DNA of 64,000 bases from Paenibacillus cookii (GTDB taxonomy: Bacteria > Bacillota > Bacilli > Paenibacillales > Paenibacillaceae): the NCBI RefSeq assembly GCF_018333375.1, contig NZ_BORW01000007.1:62001-126000 (forward strand), written 5' to 3'. The position numbers and the translations under genes are program-made. Below the pieces are notes generated by a model that did no database searches, was not told the DNA's origin, and saw only the letters and a list, made by a program, of their open reading frames with translations. Positions 53,100 through 62,801 of the stretch are shown here, one piece after another (the stretch's first letter is position 1; each line of letters opens with the position of its first letter).

Positions 53100-54224
53100 C
53101 TATGCTTCATTGAGCGCCCGCAGCAGCGTATGGCGGTCGCGCAGGCGATGGGCTTCGCGCACGCTATCTGCAAACAGGCCGTCATCTATGCCAAGCTCCT
53201 GCAAGCTTGAAGGGCCGCCTGCACGCTGCAGCAGCGAGCGGATATCGGCTTCCCCGGGCACCTCGTCCAGCCATTCCCGCACCTGGGATCCGTGCTTTTT
53301 CAGCATCTCCGGCTCCTGTCCCGGATAGACGCCGCGGAAGGCTGCATCGTGGTAAAGGCGCGAAATTTCCGCGCAGGCGACGCCGACCTTCGCGCCATGC
53401 AACAGCGCGCGGCTGCCGCGGCGCAAATACTCCATCTCCCAGAAATGGGACAGATGATGTTCCGCGCCGGAGGCCGGATGGGATTGCCCGAACTTCAGCA
53501 TCGCAATTCCCGATTCGATCAGGGAAGTCATCAAGATCCGGATGCCTTCCTCGGTCCGCTTCCCGATCTCGTCGACGTGCTCCACGCAGGCGCGAAGCGC
53601 TTTTTCCGTCATGTCGGCGACTTCCTTGTCGTATGGCTCCTGCGCGGCAAGATGCGAGAACTTCCAATCGAACAACGAAGTGTACTTGCCGAGCATGTCT
53701 CCGAAACCCGCGGCAACAAGCTGCTGAGGCGCCTTCGTCAGAACGTCCACATCCGCGAAGATCGCCACGGGCCCGATGGCCGGGAACGTCTTTTTGACGC
53801 CGCGGACGATCAAGGGAGCCCCCTTCGACGTAAAGCCGTCCACCGACGGAGCCGTCGGCACCGAAACGAACGGTTTGCCGGTTTTGTAGCAAACATAACG
53901 CACGATATCGTGGATCGTCCCTGAACCGACGGCAATCACGGCATCCGTCGTTTCCGGATTCACTTCGATCAGCAGCTGCAAAAGCGAAGTTTCGTCGGCC
54001 ACGACGTCGCCGGAAGCTCCGGGTTCGATGAGGCACAACCGAACGGTAACCCCGGCTGCCCCAAGCTCCTCTTCCAGCTTCCTGCCTGCGGCTTCGTAAG
54101 TGTTCGCGTCGGCCGCCAATATGACGTCCCGGCTTCCTTTGTCCTTAAGATAGAAGGCCGCTTGCTTTAAAGCCCCCTTCTCGAGCACCATCCGATCCAG
54201 AACGTATTCTCCCGGAATGTTCAT
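53100..54224 (-). CDS. araM: sn-glycerol-1-phosphate dehydrogenase AraM/EgsA
   Basis: This 374-residue protein belongs to the iron-dependent-alcohol-dehydrogenase-like family, AraM/EgsA branch. The NAD-binding motif is VIAVGSGTIHDIVRY, followed by VSVPTAPSVDGFTSKGAPLI. Metal ligands occur in GFGDMLGKYTSL (Asp) and HPASGAEHHLSHFWEME (His). In Bacillus the homologue makes sn-glycerol 1-phosphate, used for an unusual prenyl lipid, although its gene lies in the ara operon. The same association is seen here downstream of araB, after a terminator-like hairpin. GGAGGGG precedes the start. Confidence 0.92.
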   Translation of the reverse strand: MNIPGEYVLDRMVLEKGALKQAAFYLKDKGSRDVILAADANTYEAAGRKLEEELGAAGVTVRLCLIEPGASGDVVADETSLLQLLIEVNPETTDAVIAVGSGTIHDIVRYVCYKTGKPFVSVPTAPSVDGFTSKGAPLIVRGVKKTFPAIGPVAIFADVDVLTKAPQQLVAAGFGDMLGKYTSLFDWKFSHLAAQEPYDKEVADMTEKALRACVEHVDEIGKRTEEGIRILMTSLIESGIAMLKFGQSHPASGAEHHLSHFWEMEYLRRGSRALLHGAKVGVACAEISRLYHDAAFRGVYPGQEPEMLKKHGSQVREWLDEVPGEADIRSLLQRAGGPSSLQELGIDDGLFADSVREAHRLRDRHTLLRALNEA

Positions 54225-54275
54225 GCTGATCCCCTCCTTTTAAATCTTCTCGCAAAACGAAACGACCGCCGGTTT

Positions 54276-54322
54276 GAGGAAAACCGTCTGCCCCCATGGC
54301 ATGGAAGGCAGACGGTCTTTTG
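54276..54322 (-). terminator. Terminator-like hairpin between araB and araM
   Basis: AGACCGTCTGCC pairs with GGCAGACGGTTTT and is followed by TTTTCCTC on the minus strand. It should reduce transcription into araM. Confidence 0.65.
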
Positions 54323-54350
54323 CAAGTTTTCCTTGCGGGGTTCCCCCCGG

Positions 54351-56021
54351 CTACTCGACCGACTTTTTGATGTTCTTGAGCCGCTTCATCACGTCGTTCG
54401 CGCCGCGGCCAAAGTAATCATGAAGAAGGTTGTATTCCTGATAGAGGCGCTCGTACACTTCAACGTTTTCCGGAATCGGCTTGAAGGTTTCTTCTTTGAC
54501 CCTCGCCATTTTTTCGGCTGCGGCGATGACCGTGTCGTAACCTCCGGCTTCTTTGCCGGCCGCAACAGCCGCGAAGATCGCCGCTCCGAGCGCCGGCGTC
54601 TGTTTGGAATCCGCAACGAAAATTTCCCGGTTCGTCACGTCCGCGTAAATCTGCATCAGCAGCTTGTTTTTCTGCGGCAGACCGCCGCATGCATACAGCA
54701 CATCCACGTTGACGCCGCTCGAATGGAAGGCATCGACGATTTTGCGCGTGCCGAAAGCCGTCGCTTCAAGCAGCGTGCGGTAAATTTCCTGCGGCTTGGT
54801 CAGCAGCGTCATGCCGAGAATCATGCCCGTCAAATCCGTATCGACGAGCACCGAGCGGTTGCCGTTCCACCAATCCAGCGCAAGGAGTCCGGTTTGGCCC
54901 GGCTTATACTGCGCGGCTTCCCTTTCAAGCCAAGCATGAACGCCGATGCCCTCTTTGTCCGCCGCTTCCTTCACGTAAGCCGGCAGCGCTTCTTCCACGT
55001 ACCATTCAAAAATGTCGCCGACGGCCGATTGGCCGGCTTCATACCCGTACAATCCCGGAATGATGCCGTCTTCCACGACGCCGCACATGCCTTCGACCTG
55101 CTTTTCTTCCGTGCCGAGCAGCATATGGCAGATCGAGGTTCCCATCGCCATGACCAGCTTGCCCGGCGTCACGACGCCAACGGCAGGCACGGCCGCATGG
55201 GCGTCCACGTTGCCGGCCGCAACGGCGATGCCCGGCTTCAGCCCCATCATGGCCGCCATGTCTTCCGTCAATCCGCCGACGTTGGTTCCGAGCGGAATCA
55301 CTTCGCCGCGGAGCTTCGTTTCGGTCAAGTTCTCCAGACGCGGATCCAGCGCTTTGAAAAATTCCTTGCTTGGATATCCGTCCTGTTTATGCCAAATCGC
55401 TTTGTAACCCGCGGTGCAGCTGTTGCGCACGATTCTGCCGGTCATTTGCGAGATGACCCAATCCGTCGCTTCCAGGAACTGATCCGCCTGATCATAAATC
55501 TTCGGAGCTTCGTTCAAAATTTGCCATACTTTGGCGATCATCCATTCCGAAGAAATTTTGCCGCCGTAACGCGCCAGGAACGCTTCGCCGCGCTCGGCGG
55601 CGATCCGGTTGATCGCATCCGCTTCCGGCTGGGCCGCATGGTGCTTCCACAGCTTCACCCAGCTGTGCGGATCGTCCTGAAGTTCCGGCTTCAGGCACAG
55701 CGGCTCGCCCTTTTCATCGACCGGCAGCATGGTGCAGGCCGTAAAATCGATGCCGATCCCGATGATGTCCGCCGGATCGACGCCGGATTCGCGGACGACG
55801 GCCGGCACCGAACGGCGCAGCACTTCGATGTAATCGGCGGGATGCTGCAGCGCCCAGTCATGCTCCAGCTTTTTCCCCGACCCCGGCAGCCTTTCGTCGA
55901 TGACGTGATGCGGGTAAGGCGTGACATGGTCCGCGACTTCGCGCCCATTGGACAGGTCGACCAATACGGCACGGCCGGATTGGGTTCCGTAGTCCACCCC
56001 GATCGTATACTTTTTGCTCAT
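54351..56021 (-). CDS. araB: L-ribulokinase AraB
   Basis: This 556-residue FGGY-family kinase phosphorylates L-ribulose at C5. Both actin-like domains are present. The N-terminal phosphate loop is [20 protein letters not shown] and the middle segment [20 protein letters not shown] is typical of AraB rather than XylB. The C-terminal domain carries [20 protein letters not shown], the FGGY signature region, and [15 protein letters not shown]. Length matches Bacillus AraB. GGAGGGG precedes the ATG. It lies 181 bases downstream of araD; this gap has a GATAAC/GTTATC palindrome but no clear promoter. Confidence 0.96.
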   Translation of the reverse strand: MSKKYTIGVDYGTQSGRAVLVDLSNGREVADHVTPYPHHVIDERLPGSGKKLEHDWALQHPADYIEVLRRSVPAVVRESGVDPADIIGIGIDFTACTMLPVDEKGEPLCLKPELQDDPHSWVKLWKHHAAQPEADAINRIAAERGEAFLARYGGKISSEWMIAKVWQILNEAPKIYDQADQFLEATDWVISQMTGRIVRNSCTAGYKAIWHKQDGYPSKEFFKALDPRLENLTETKLRGEVIPLGTNVGGLTEDMAAMMGLKPGIAVAAGNVDAHAAVPAVGVVTPGKLVMAMGTSICHMLLGTEEKQVEGMCGVVEDGIIPGLYGYEAGQSAVGDIFEWYVEEALPAYVKEAADKEGIGVHAWLEREAAQYKPGQTGLLALDWWNGNRSVLVDTDLTGMILGMTLLTKPQEIYRTLLEATAFGTRKIVDAFHSSGVNVDVLYACGGLPQKNKLLMQIYADVTNREIFVADSKQTPALGAAIFAAVAAGKEAGGYDTVIAAAEKMARVKEETFKPIPENVEVYERLYQEYNLLHDYFGRGANDVMKRLKNIKKSVE

Positions 56022-56039
56022 TTGAGTCCCCTCCAGCTC

Positions 56040-56053
56040 GATAACGAGTTATC
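56040..56053. promoter_or_regulatory. Small palindrome before araB
   Basis: GATAAC-GA-GTTATC is a six-base inverted repeat with a two-base centre, 20 bases upstream of the araB start. Function unknown. Confidence 0.3.
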
Positions 56054-56202
56054 ATGAGAAATTTCTATATCCGAAAATAACTTTCCCATCCAGCGCTGCC
56101 TAGCTCGAAACCGATCAACTTGACAATATCTTACACGGAAGCGGCTGGAATGCCTATTGCAAAATCATAAAATGATGGCAGTAAACGTTGCTTGCTTTTC
56201 GA

Positions 56203-56898
56203 TTATTTTTGGCCGTAATAAGCATTGGCTCCATGTTTGCGCAGAAAATGCCGGTCGAGCAGCGTTTGGTCCATCGGCTTGCTGTCCGGATTCAACTGGA
56301 GCTGCCGCGCCGTGATTTTGGCGACTTCCTCCAGCACCACCGCATTATGGACCGCATTCAGGGCATCTTTTCCCCATACGAACGGCGCATGCGCATGCAC
56401 CAGGATGCCGGGCACCTGCATCGGATCCAAGCCAAGCTCCTGAAACCGCTCTACGATGACGTTCCCGGTTTCCAGCTCGTAAGCGCCTTCGATCTCCACC
56501 TTCGTCATCGGGCGCGTCACGGGAATTTCGCCGTAAAAATAATCGGCATGGGTCGTTCCCGACGCCGGCAGCGGCCGTCCCGCCTGGGCCCAGCTGGTTC
56601 CCCACGGCGAATGGGTATGTACAACCCCGCCGATCTCAGGGAATGAACGGTATAACACCATGTGCGTCGGCGTATCGGATGAAGGCCGCAAGTCGCCTTC
56701 GACGACCCGTCCCTCCAGATCGACGACCACGAGGTCTTCCGCTTTCAAATCCTCGTAAGGAACGCCGCTCGGCTTAATGACGAACAGTCCTTTTTCCCGG
56801 TCGATTCCGCTTACGTTCCCCCATGTAAAAGTGACAAGGCCGTGTTTCGGCAAAGCCAAATTCGCTTCCAGCACCTGTTGTTTTAATGCTTCCAGCAT
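56203..56898 (-). CDS. araD: L-ribulose-5-phosphate 4-epimerase AraD
   Basis: This protein of about 231 residues epimerises L-ribulose 5-phosphate to D-xylulose 5-phosphate, linking arabinose to the pentose phosphate pathway. It is a class II aldolase-like zinc enzyme. [16 protein letters not shown] is the phosphate-binding N-terminal part, [20 protein letters not shown] holds the zinc-binding His pair, and [20 protein letters not shown] holds the third His. The start at 56898 follows AAAGGA. An AraR operator core lies 28 bases upstream, so repression is direct. It follows araR in the same direction. Confidence 0.95.
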   Translation of the reverse strand: MLEALKQQVLEANLALPKHGLVTFTWGNVSGIDREKGLFVIKPSGVPYEDLKAEDLVVVDLEGRVVEGDLRPSSDTPTHMVLYRSFPEIGGVVHTHSPWGTSWAQAGRPLPASGTTHADYFYGEIPVTRPMTKVEIEGAYELETGNVIVERFQELGLDPMQVPGILVHAHAPFVWGKDALNAVHNAVVLEEVAKITARQLQLNPDSKPMDQTLLDRHFLRKHGANAYYGQK

Positions 56899-56925
56899 GT
56901 CGGACACATCCTTTCTTATCGATGG

Positions 56926-56937
56926 TTGTACGTACAA
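56926..56937. promoter_or_regulatory. AraR operator upstream of araD
   Basis: TTGTACGTACAA is a perfect 12-bp palindrome located between araR and araD. It would block transcription entering or starting before araD. Confidence 0.85.
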
Positions 56938-56985
56938 GCGAAGGCGGGGAGAGCCCGCACTTAAGCAGACCTGTCCCTCTTCGCG

Positions 56986-58077
56986 TCAATTTCTTTTCGC
57001 TACGGAATCCCGCACGATGAGTTCGGGTTCGTAAATCGTATCCCGTGCCGTTTTTCCTTGTTCGATCATCGCGATCAGCTGGCTCGCCGCCGCCTGCCCC
57101 ATCTCCGTCTTCGGATGCGTCAGCGTCGTCAGCTTCGTTCCCGAAGCGGTGGCCAAGCTGGAATCGTCGAAGCCGATGATGGACACGTCTTCCGGCACCT
57201 GCAGCCCGCTTTCGGCAACCGCCTCCATCAGCAGCACCGCCAGCTCGTCGTTATAACACACGAATGCCGTCGGACGGTTTTCCCCTTCCCCAAGCATTTG
57301 CAAAGCCTGGCGGTAAGGCAGGCTGTTTTTCTCCTCTGTCGTGTAGGTGACGACCCTTTTCGGGGAAGCGCTCATTCCAGCGGCTTTATGCGCCGCCAAA
57401 AAACCCTTCAGGCGGTTTACGCCCTGCAGGTCGTCCCGCTTGAAGAAACCGGCGATCTGGGTATGCCCCATCTCGAGCAAATACTGGACCGCCTTGTAGC
57501 CCCCGGCCTCGTCGTCCACCTTCAAGCAGGCGCATTCCAGCTCCCGGTATTTTTCGTTGATCATCAGGTAAGGGATTCCCTTTTCCTGAAGCTCCAGGAA
57601 ATAGGCCAGGTTCGGATTGCCTTCGGCGCTTTTCGTCGGTTCGATGATCAATCCGCTGAGCGGCTGGCTGGTCATCAGCTGCAGGCTTTCCATTTCCTTT
57701 TCCTTGGTGTTGTCCGTGCTGGACAACAGCAGCCGGTACCCTTGGCTGCGGAGCTCCGCTTCGGCACCCCGGACGATATGCGGAAAGATGTAATCCGATA
57801 TATACGTCGTAATAATGCCGATCGTTTTCGCCTGTTCGGCTTCGCGGCGCTGCGGATGGCGGGCAAAAGTGCCTTTGCCTTGAATCCGCTCCAGCCACCC
57901 TTCTTTCTCCAGCTCGCCGAAGGTTTGGCGGACCGTCTGGCGGCTCATGCCGAACTGCTCCGCGATCTCGTTCTCCGAAGGGACCTGCTGTCCACGCTGC
58001 AACTTGCCCGATTCGAACCAGGACAACAGCTCTTTCTTTAATTGAATATACTTGGGAATCCGTCTATTATTCATCAT
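56986..58077 (-). CDS. araR: Arabinose repressor AraR (GntR-type HTH, LacI-type sensor)
   Basis: This 363-residue chimeric repressor has an N-terminal GntR winged helix (PKYIQLKKELLSWFESGKLQ, then IAEQFGMSRQTVRQTFGELE, about residues 8-72). A LacI-type periplasmic-binding-like domain follows (TIGIITTYISDYIFPHIVRG, VCYNDELAVLLMEAVAESGL, ISIIGFDDSS-like segment). This combination is characteristic of AraR, which releases DNA on binding L-arabinose. Two ATG codons follow GAGGTG; the second (58074) has better spacing. It lies between araA and araD. Matching operators occur at araA, araD and the importer at 45 kb. Confidence 0.95.
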   Translation of the reverse strand: MMNNRRIPKYIQLKKELLSWFESGKLQRGQQVPSENEIAEQFGMSRQTVRQTFGELEKEGWLERIQGKGTFARHPQRREAEQAKTIGIITTYISDYIFPHIVRGAEAELRSQGYRLLLSSTDNTKEKEMESLQLMTSQPLSGLIIEPTKSAEGNPNLAYFLELQEKGIPYLMINEKYRELECACLKVDDEAGGYKAVQYLLEMGHTQIAGFFKRDDLQGVNRLKGFLAAHKAAGMSASPKRVVTYTTEEKNSLPYRQALQMLGEGENRPTAFVCYNDELAVLLMEAVAESGLQVPEDVSIIGFDDSSLATASGTKLTTLTHPKTEMGQAAASQLIAMIEQGKTARDTIYEPELIVRDSVAKRN

Positions 58078-58104
58078 TCACCTCAGCGAAACAATTCGAG
58101 TATA

Positions 58105-58150
58105 GAGCCTGCCGTGCCCGGCGCCAGGTTCGGTGCAGCCGGGCAGGCTC
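58105..58150 (-). terminator. Hairpin between araA and araR
   Basis: GAGCCTGCC pairs with GGCAGGCTC around a GC-rich loop that can itself pair. No T run follows, so it may pause or process the mRNA rather than terminate. Confidence 0.5.
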
Positions 58151-58205
58151 TTCCATATATAGTTATTGTATCATAGGCTGGGCGAATAGAGACAAACTGC
58201 CCTTT

Positions 58206-59693
58206 TTATCTTAAGCGATATGCCGCTTCGCTCCACAGTAGCTCGTTCTTGAAGCGCTGAACCGACGTGTTTTTGTCGATGACGACGGCTTCGATGCCGG
58301 CCATTTCCGCAAAGTCCGTCAGGTTCTCCGCCGTAATCGCGTACGAGAGCACGGTATGATGCGCACCTCCCGCCAAAATCCACGCCTCGGCGGATTCGCG
58401 CAGGGAAGGCTGCGGCTTCCAGAGCACGCGGGCAACCGGCAATTTCGGCATCGCCTTCTCGACTTTCACGCCGTCCACGACATTCACGAGCAGGCGGAAA
58501 CGGTGGCCGAGGTCCACAAGGGACGCATTGACCGCTTGGCCGTCGCGGCCGTCGAATACGAGACGGGCAGGATCTTCCTTGCCGCCGATGCCGAGCGGAT
58601 GCACTTCCAGGGACGGACGCGTAGCCGCGATGGTCGGGCATACCTCCAGCATGTGGGCGCCGAGGATCATATGGTTGCCCGGTTCGAAATGGTAGGTGTA
58701 ATCCTCCATGAACGACGTGTCCTTATTGTTCGCGAGCACTTTCAAAACGCGCGTCAGCGCGGCGGTTTTCCAGTCGCCTTCGCCGCCGAAGCCGTATCCG
58801 GCTTCCATCAAACGCTGCACGGCAAGGCCCGGAAGCTGCTTCAATCCGTGAAGGTCTTCGAACGTCGTCGTGAAGGCGCCGAAGCCGCCCTCCTCGAGGA
58901 AACGTTTCATCGCGATTTCAATGCGCGCCTGGTACGCGATCGCATCCCGAACCGGTCCGTCGCTGAGTCCGGCCTGGGTAATCGTATACTGCTCCGCATA
59001 TTCGTTCAGGAGCGCTTTCACTTCGCTGTCGCTGACTTCGTTCAGGACCTGCACCAGGTCGCCTACGCCGTAGCCGTTGACCGACCAGCCGAATTTGATC
59101 TGCGCTTCGACCTTGTCGCCTTCGGTTACGGCCACTTCGCGCATGTTGTCTCCGAAACGGGCCACTTTCAGGCGGCGGCTTTCGGCAAATGCGGCTGCGG
59201 TGCGCATCCAGCCGGCGATGGAATCCCGTACTTCAGGATCTTCCCAATGTCCGACGACGATTTTGCGGGCGATGCCGAGACGGGCTCCGATATGGCCGTA
59301 TTCTCTGTCGCCGTGGGCGGACTGGTTCAGGTTCATGAAGTCCATGTCCATCGTTTCCCACGGAATATCGCGGTTAAATTGCGTATGCAGATGAAGCAGC
59401 GGCTTCTGCAGCTGCGAAAGGCCGGCGATCCACATTTTGGCCGGGGAGAAGGTATGCATCCACGTAATGATTCCCGCGCAGCTTTCATCGCTGTTCGCTT
59501 GGATGATCAAGTTGTAGATTTCATCCGGCGTGGTCACGATCGGCTTAAAGACGACCGGATACGTAAACGAAGCGTCCTGATCCAGTTCTTTCGCGATAAT
59601 TTGCGAGTGCGAAGCTACTTCTTCCAATGTTTCGGGTCCGTATAAATGCTGGCTGCCTGTCACAAACCAAAATGAGTGCGGTTTCAAATTCAT
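58206..59693 (-). CDS. araA: L-arabinose isomerase AraA
   Basis: This 495-residue enzyme isomerises L-arabinose to L-ribulose with Mn. It starts [20 protein letters not shown] and carries [20 protein letters not shown] and [20 protein letters not shown]. Metal ligands lie in [20 protein letters not shown] (Glu), [19 protein letters not shown] (Glu) and the two His segments [20 protein letters not shown] and [13 protein letters not shown]. Length is typical of Bacillus enzymes. AGGAGGG precedes the start. Two AraR-type sites lie 40-100 bases upstream. It is the first gene of the cluster araA, araR, araD, araB, araM. Confidence 0.97.
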   Translation of the reverse strand: MNLKPHSFWFVTGSQHLYGPETLEEVASHSQIIAKELDQDASFTYPVVFKPIVTTPDEIYNLIIQANSDESCAGIITWMHTFSPAKMWIAGLSQLQKPLLHLHTQFNRDIPWETMDMDFMNLNQSAHGDREYGHIGARLGIARKIVVGHWEDPEVRDSIAGWMRTAAAFAESRRLKVARFGDNMREVAVTEGDKVEAQIKFGWSVNGYGVGDLVQVLNEVSDSEVKALLNEYAEQYTITQAGLSDGPVRDAIAYQARIEIAMKRFLEEGGFGAFTTTFEDLHGLKQLPGLAVQRLMEAGYGFGGEGDWKTAALTRVLKVLANNKDTSFMEDYTYHFEPGNHMILGAHMLEVCPTIAATRPSLEVHPLGIGGKEDPARLVFDGRDGQAVNASLVDLGHRFRLLVNVVDGVKVEKAMPKLPVARVLWKPQPSLRESAEAWILAGGAHHTVLSYAITAENLTDFAEMAGIEAVVIDKNTSVQRFKNELLWSEAAYRLR

Positions 59694-59731
59694 TTTGTTA
59701 GCCCTCCTAAATTGATGCTTATGGGTTCATT

Positions 59732-59747
59732 CACTTGTACATACCAA
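59732..59747 (-). promoter_or_regulatory. Degenerate AraR half-operator at araA
   Basis: CACTTGTACATACCAA matches the left half of the AraR box and is degenerate on the right. It lies closer to araA than the strong site, 41 bases away (centre to centre about 42), suggesting cooperative binding. Confidence 0.5.
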
Positions 59748-59772
59748 TATGATCAAATTTTGCGAATTATTC

Positions 59773-59792
59773 ATACTTGTACGTACATGTAT
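59773..59792 (-). promoter_or_regulatory. Strong AraR operator at araA
   Basis: ATACTTGTACGTACATGTAT is a palindrome with one mismatched pair, the same core as at the importer operon (45210-45229). Confidence 0.85.
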
Positions 59793-59909
59793 CTATGGCT
59801 TTATCATATGCCTGCCGCCCCAAAAAAGCAAGCAAAACATTTTTTAGCTTTGCGGTCGGAGCGCTGACCGTTATCATGGGAATAACAACCGTTTCCAGGA
59901 GGCAAGGCC

Positions 59910-60638
59910 ATGAGCGAACCGTTTGTCCCGTTTTCAGCTTCCCATCTGCTTATGCTTCTTACGCTTGTCGTTTTCTCTATTCTGCTTTACGCCTTCCGGT
60001 TTCCCTTGCGCACGCGGCCAAAGCTCAAACGTTTTCTCCGTTATGCCTTAGCCGCGCTGCTGGCCGTATCCCAAGCCGTCCTTGATGCATGGAATATCGC
60101 CGAGGGCGCCTGGAGCGCAGCGTATACGCTGCCTCTGGAGTTATGCAGCATCACTTTGCTTCTATCCGTCGTCATGCTGCTGACCCGCAGCCGGGTGCTG
60201 TACGGCATCCTCTTTTTTACCGGGATCGGGGGCGCGCTGCAGGCGCTGGTCACGCCCAATCTGGCCTTCGGCTATCCGCATATCCGCTTTTTCCAGTTTC
60301 TTGTCGCCCATATGCTGATCATTTTGGCTTCGCTGTACATGACCTGGATCGAAATCTACAGGCCGACCTGGAGATCGGTGGGGCTGGCGATGATTTTCCT
60401 GAACGCCGCCGCCGTGGTCGTCGGGACGCTGGATTACCTTCTCGGCGCCAACTACATGTTTTTGATGCATAAGCCTTCCACGCCGTCCCTGCTCGATTAT
60501 CTCGGTCCCCATCCTTTCTATCTGCTGGTTGAAGAAGGCATCGCCCTGCTTATTTTCGTTCTGATGCATCTGGTCTGCTTTGTTCTCCCGGAAAAGAGGG
60601 CCAAAATGGGAAAATCCCGCGGCCAATCGGCCATGTAA
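59910..60638 (+). CDS. YwaF-type TIGR02206 membrane protein
   Basis: This 242-residue protein has six to seven membrane helices, with the family features FSASHLLMLLTLVVFSILLY, the motif YTLPLELCSITLLLSVVMLL, and NYMFLMHKPSTPSLLDYLGP, recalled from YwaF/TIGR02206 proteins. Function of the family is unknown. CAGGAGG lies seven bases before the ATG. It stands alone, divergent from araA. Confidence 0.85.
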   Translation: MSEPFVPFSASHLLMLLTLVVFSILLYAFRFPLRTRPKLKRFLRYALAALLAVSQAVLDAWNIAEGAWSAAYTLPLELCSITLLLSVVMLLTRSRVLYGILFFTGIGGALQALVTPNLAFGYPHIRFFQFLVAHMLIILASLYMTWIEIYRPTWRSVGLAMIFLNAAAVVVGTLDYLLGANYMFLMHKPSTPSLLDYLGPHPFYLLVEEGIALLIFVLMHLVCFVLPEKRAKMGKSRGQSAM

Positions 60639-60780
60639 AATATCCAACCTTAACGCAGGGCTTGGTGTTGCCGCCTTTTCGGCCGCTTTTGCATCGATCC
60701 TAGTAGAATACATATATGCTGTACGCAAAAAAGCGGTCGATCAATGCCTGAACCCTGCGGCGCAACGCCTCCCGCCTTCA

Positions 60781-60809
60781 TTGTGGAATCGCCCGCCGGG
60801 AATTATAAT
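60781..60809 (+). promoter_or_regulatory. Promoter of cysteine synthase gene
   Basis: TTGTGG (60781-60786) and TATAAT (60804-60809) are spaced by 17 bases, about 55 bases before the start codon. I see no S-box or CymR site that I can name. Confidence 0.6.
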
Positions 60810-60864
60810 GGTCTGAAAAGCTTGTCCGCAACGTGCAAAAAACGCGAAAAGGAGCTTTGCCGCC

Positions 60865-61788
60865 ATGACACGACCTAAAGTGGTACAAAACATAACCGAA
60901 CTTATCGGCCAAACCCCGGCCGTCCGCCTGCACCGTCTCGCGGGCGCCCAGGAAGCCGAAGTGTACGTCAAACTCGAGTATTTCAATCCGAGCCGAAGCG
61001 TCAAAGACCGGGCGGCCTTCAACTTGATCGCCCAAGCCGAAAAAGACGGGCTGCTGAAGCCCGGCTCCACGATCATCGAGCCGACGAGCGGCAATACGGG
61101 CATCGGACTGGCGATGAACGCCGCCGCCAAAGGATATCGCGCCATTCTGGTCATGCCCGACAACATGACGAAGGAGCGGATCAACATTTTGAAGGCTTAC
61201 GGCGCGGAGGTCGTGTTGACTCCGGCCGCCGAACGCATGCCGGGCGCGATCCGCAAAGCGGTTGAGCTGAGCCGGGAAATCCCGGACAGCTTCATCCCCC
61301 AGCAATTCGAAAACAAAGCCAACCCCGACATTCACCGCCGGACGACGGCGCTGGAAATCCTCGAGCAGATGGAGGGGCGCCTGGATGCCTTTGTGGCGAC
61401 GGCAGGGACCGGCGGAACGATTACCGGCACCGGCGAGGCATTAAGGGAGAGCATCCCGGGAATCCATGTGTACGTCGCCGAGCCCCAAGGCTCGCCCGTG
61501 CTGTCCGGCGGACAGCCGGGCCCGCATAAGCTGGTAGGGACGAGCCCCGGCTTCATTCCGCCCATCCTGAATACGGACGTATACGACGAAATCTTCCAGG
61601 TGAGCGACGAGGATGCGATCGGAACGGCCCGCCGGCTCGCCAAGGAAGAAGGAATACTGGTCGGACCGTCCTCCGGCGCCGCCGTCTGGACCGCCCTGCA
61701 AGCGGCTAAGCGGCTTGGTCCGGGCAAACGGGTGCTGTGCATCGCCCCGGATACCGGGGAGCGTTACCTCAGCATGGGGATTTTTTAG
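60865..61788 (+). CDS. cysK: Cysteine synthase A (O-acetylserine sulfhydrylase)
   Basis: This 307-residue PLP enzyme makes cysteine from O-acetylserine and sulfide. The PLP lysine lies in NPSRSVKDRAAFNLI, the substrate loop in EPTSGNTGIGLAMNAAAKGY, and the phosphate-binding glycine loop in ATAGTGGTITGTGEAL. The C-terminal GPSSGAAVWTALQAAKRLG is also typical. Length matches CysK rather than the longer cystathionine beta-synthase family. AAAAGGAGC precedes the ATG. A fragment of an SDR gene follows. Confidence 0.94.
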   Translation: MTRPKVVQNITELIGQTPAVRLHRLAGAQEAEVYVKLEYFNPSRSVKDRAAFNLIAQAEKDGLLKPGSTIIEPTSGNTGIGLAMNAAAKGYRAILVMPDNMTKERINILKAYGAEVVLTPAAERMPGAIRKAVELSREIPDSFIPQQFENKANPDIHRRTTALEILEQMEGRLDAFVATAGTGGTITGTGEALRESIPGIHVYVAEPQGSPVLSGGQPGPHKLVGTSPGFIPPILNTDVYDEIFQVSDEDAIGTARRLAKEEGILVGPSSGAAVWTALQAAKRLGPGKRVLCIAPDTGERYLSMGIF

Positions 61789-61883
61789 GCTCACCTGTGA
61801 TCGCAAGAAAAGGCAGAACTGGAGGACCAGGGCCCCCTTCCGAATGAGAGAGCAAAATTTTGGCATTCCCCTTGCCAACCAGC

Positions 61884-61985
61884 CAGCCGGGCGACATCGC
61901 CGGCATCGCCGCTTTCCTTGCATCGGAAGACAGCCGCTGGATCACCGGCCAGCTCATCGACGCCAGCGGCGGATCGCATCTCTAA
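61884..61985 (+). pseudogene. C-terminal remnant of a short-chain dehydrogenase gene
   Basis: The frame from 61884 reads [20 protein letters not shown], then [13 protein letters not shown] and a stop. This is the standard end of short-chain dehydrogenase/reductases (normally QPEDIA...FLASDDA.WITGQ...D.GG). Just upstream another frame reads GIPLANQ, matching the IPLGR-x-G that precedes QPEDIA, so there is a frameshift near 61880. The rest of the gene is missing. It lies directly after cysK and before its terminator. No start codon or ribosome site belongs to it. Confidence 0.75.
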
Positions 61986-62024
61986 GCGCCGGCCTGCATG
62001 GATCGCGCTTTTTAACGCCGCATA

Positions 62025-62066
62025 TAAAAAATCCAGCACGTCAAAGTGCTGGATTCTTTCTTTTTA
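62025..62066. terminator. Bidirectional terminator between cysK region and secreted protein gene
   Basis: ATCCAGCAC-GTCAAA-GTGCTGGAT has T-rich sequence on both sides. It abuts the stop codon of the minus-strand gene. Confidence 0.9.
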
Positions 62067-62588
62067 TGGAATATATTGCTGAACGATTTTAACCACTTTG
62101 CCGTCCCGGATCGTCAGGTGGTACGGGAAGCTTTTCATGTCGATCAGCTTGTCGTTGTTCATGATGGCCAAATATTTATCCAGCGATACCGGTTCATTCC
62201 ACTGGATGTCCATCCCTTCGTACGTTCCGTCGTGATCGTACAACTGCATCAGCACCTGGGCATCCGGCGCAATGTCATACGTCTTCAGCGTCGGATCGTC
62301 GTTGACGATGTAATAACCGTCAGGCGCGCCGCCCAATTCTTCGGCCGCTTCTTTTTCCCGTTCCATGAACTTCTGGTCGGCCGCGGCGCCTTCATACCAT
62401 TCGATCGGATCGGCCTGGACGACGATATGCCCGTTCTCCTGTTTTATCGAAGAAATCAAAGCTGTCACTGTGTCCTCGCTCGGAGGAACCGGCGTATATT
62501 CCTTGTCCGTTCCGACTGCACTGGCCGATGTCGTCATGCTTAGCAGAACCGCGATCATGAGGGTAGCAAACAGCGTGATTTTTTTCAT
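62064..62588 (-). CDS. Secreted protein, function unknown
   Basis: This protein of about 174 residues has a signal peptide (MKKITLFATLMIAVLLSMTT, then SASAVG), with probable cleavage after ASA near residue 24. The mature part is acidic and has no cysteine. Segments such as DGYYIVNDDPTLKTYDIAPD and VSLDKYLAIMNNDKLIDMKS have the look of an extracellular domain, but I do not recognise a family. The start at 62588 follows AAAGGAGA; a longer in-frame start lacks a site and has no signal sequence. A perfect seven-base inverted repeat lies 120 bases upstream. Confidence 0.75.
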   Translation of the reverse strand: MKKITLFATLMIAVLLSMTTSASAVGTDKEYTPVPPSEDTVTALISSIKQENGHIVVQADPIEWYEGAAADQKFMEREKEAAEELGGAPDGYYIVNDDPTLKTYDIAPDAQVLMQLYDHDGTYEGMDIQWNEPVSLDKYLAIMNNDKLIDMKSFPYHLTIRDGKVVKIVQQYIP

Positions 62589-62709
62589 TGAAAATATCTC
62601 CTTTAATGGACATGTATTGATTTCCATATTATCCATTACCCTGCCGAGTTATTTTCAAACGGAATTTTGCGTAAAAACTCCGGAATAGCTCCGTTCGGGC
62701 GTGGTCTTC

Positions 62710-62726
62710 TTATAGTTTCACTATAA
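62710..62726. promoter_or_regulatory. Perfect inverted repeat TTATAGT-TTC-ACTATAA
   Basis: A 7-bp perfect palindrome with a three-base centre lies upstream of the secreted protein gene. It may be an operator overlapping its promoter (TATAGT/TATAAG on the minus strand). Function is inferred from position only. Confidence 0.4.
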
Positions 62727-62801
62727 AACATCCCCCGCGCCAAATCGTCACAATAAGGTTACAACCACGTCAAATTGTTGTCATGATCGAGTGCGCTTTC
62801 A

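Noticed and set aside
54333-56057. A 574-codon open frame opposite araB
   Set aside because: AraB is unambiguous on the other strand.
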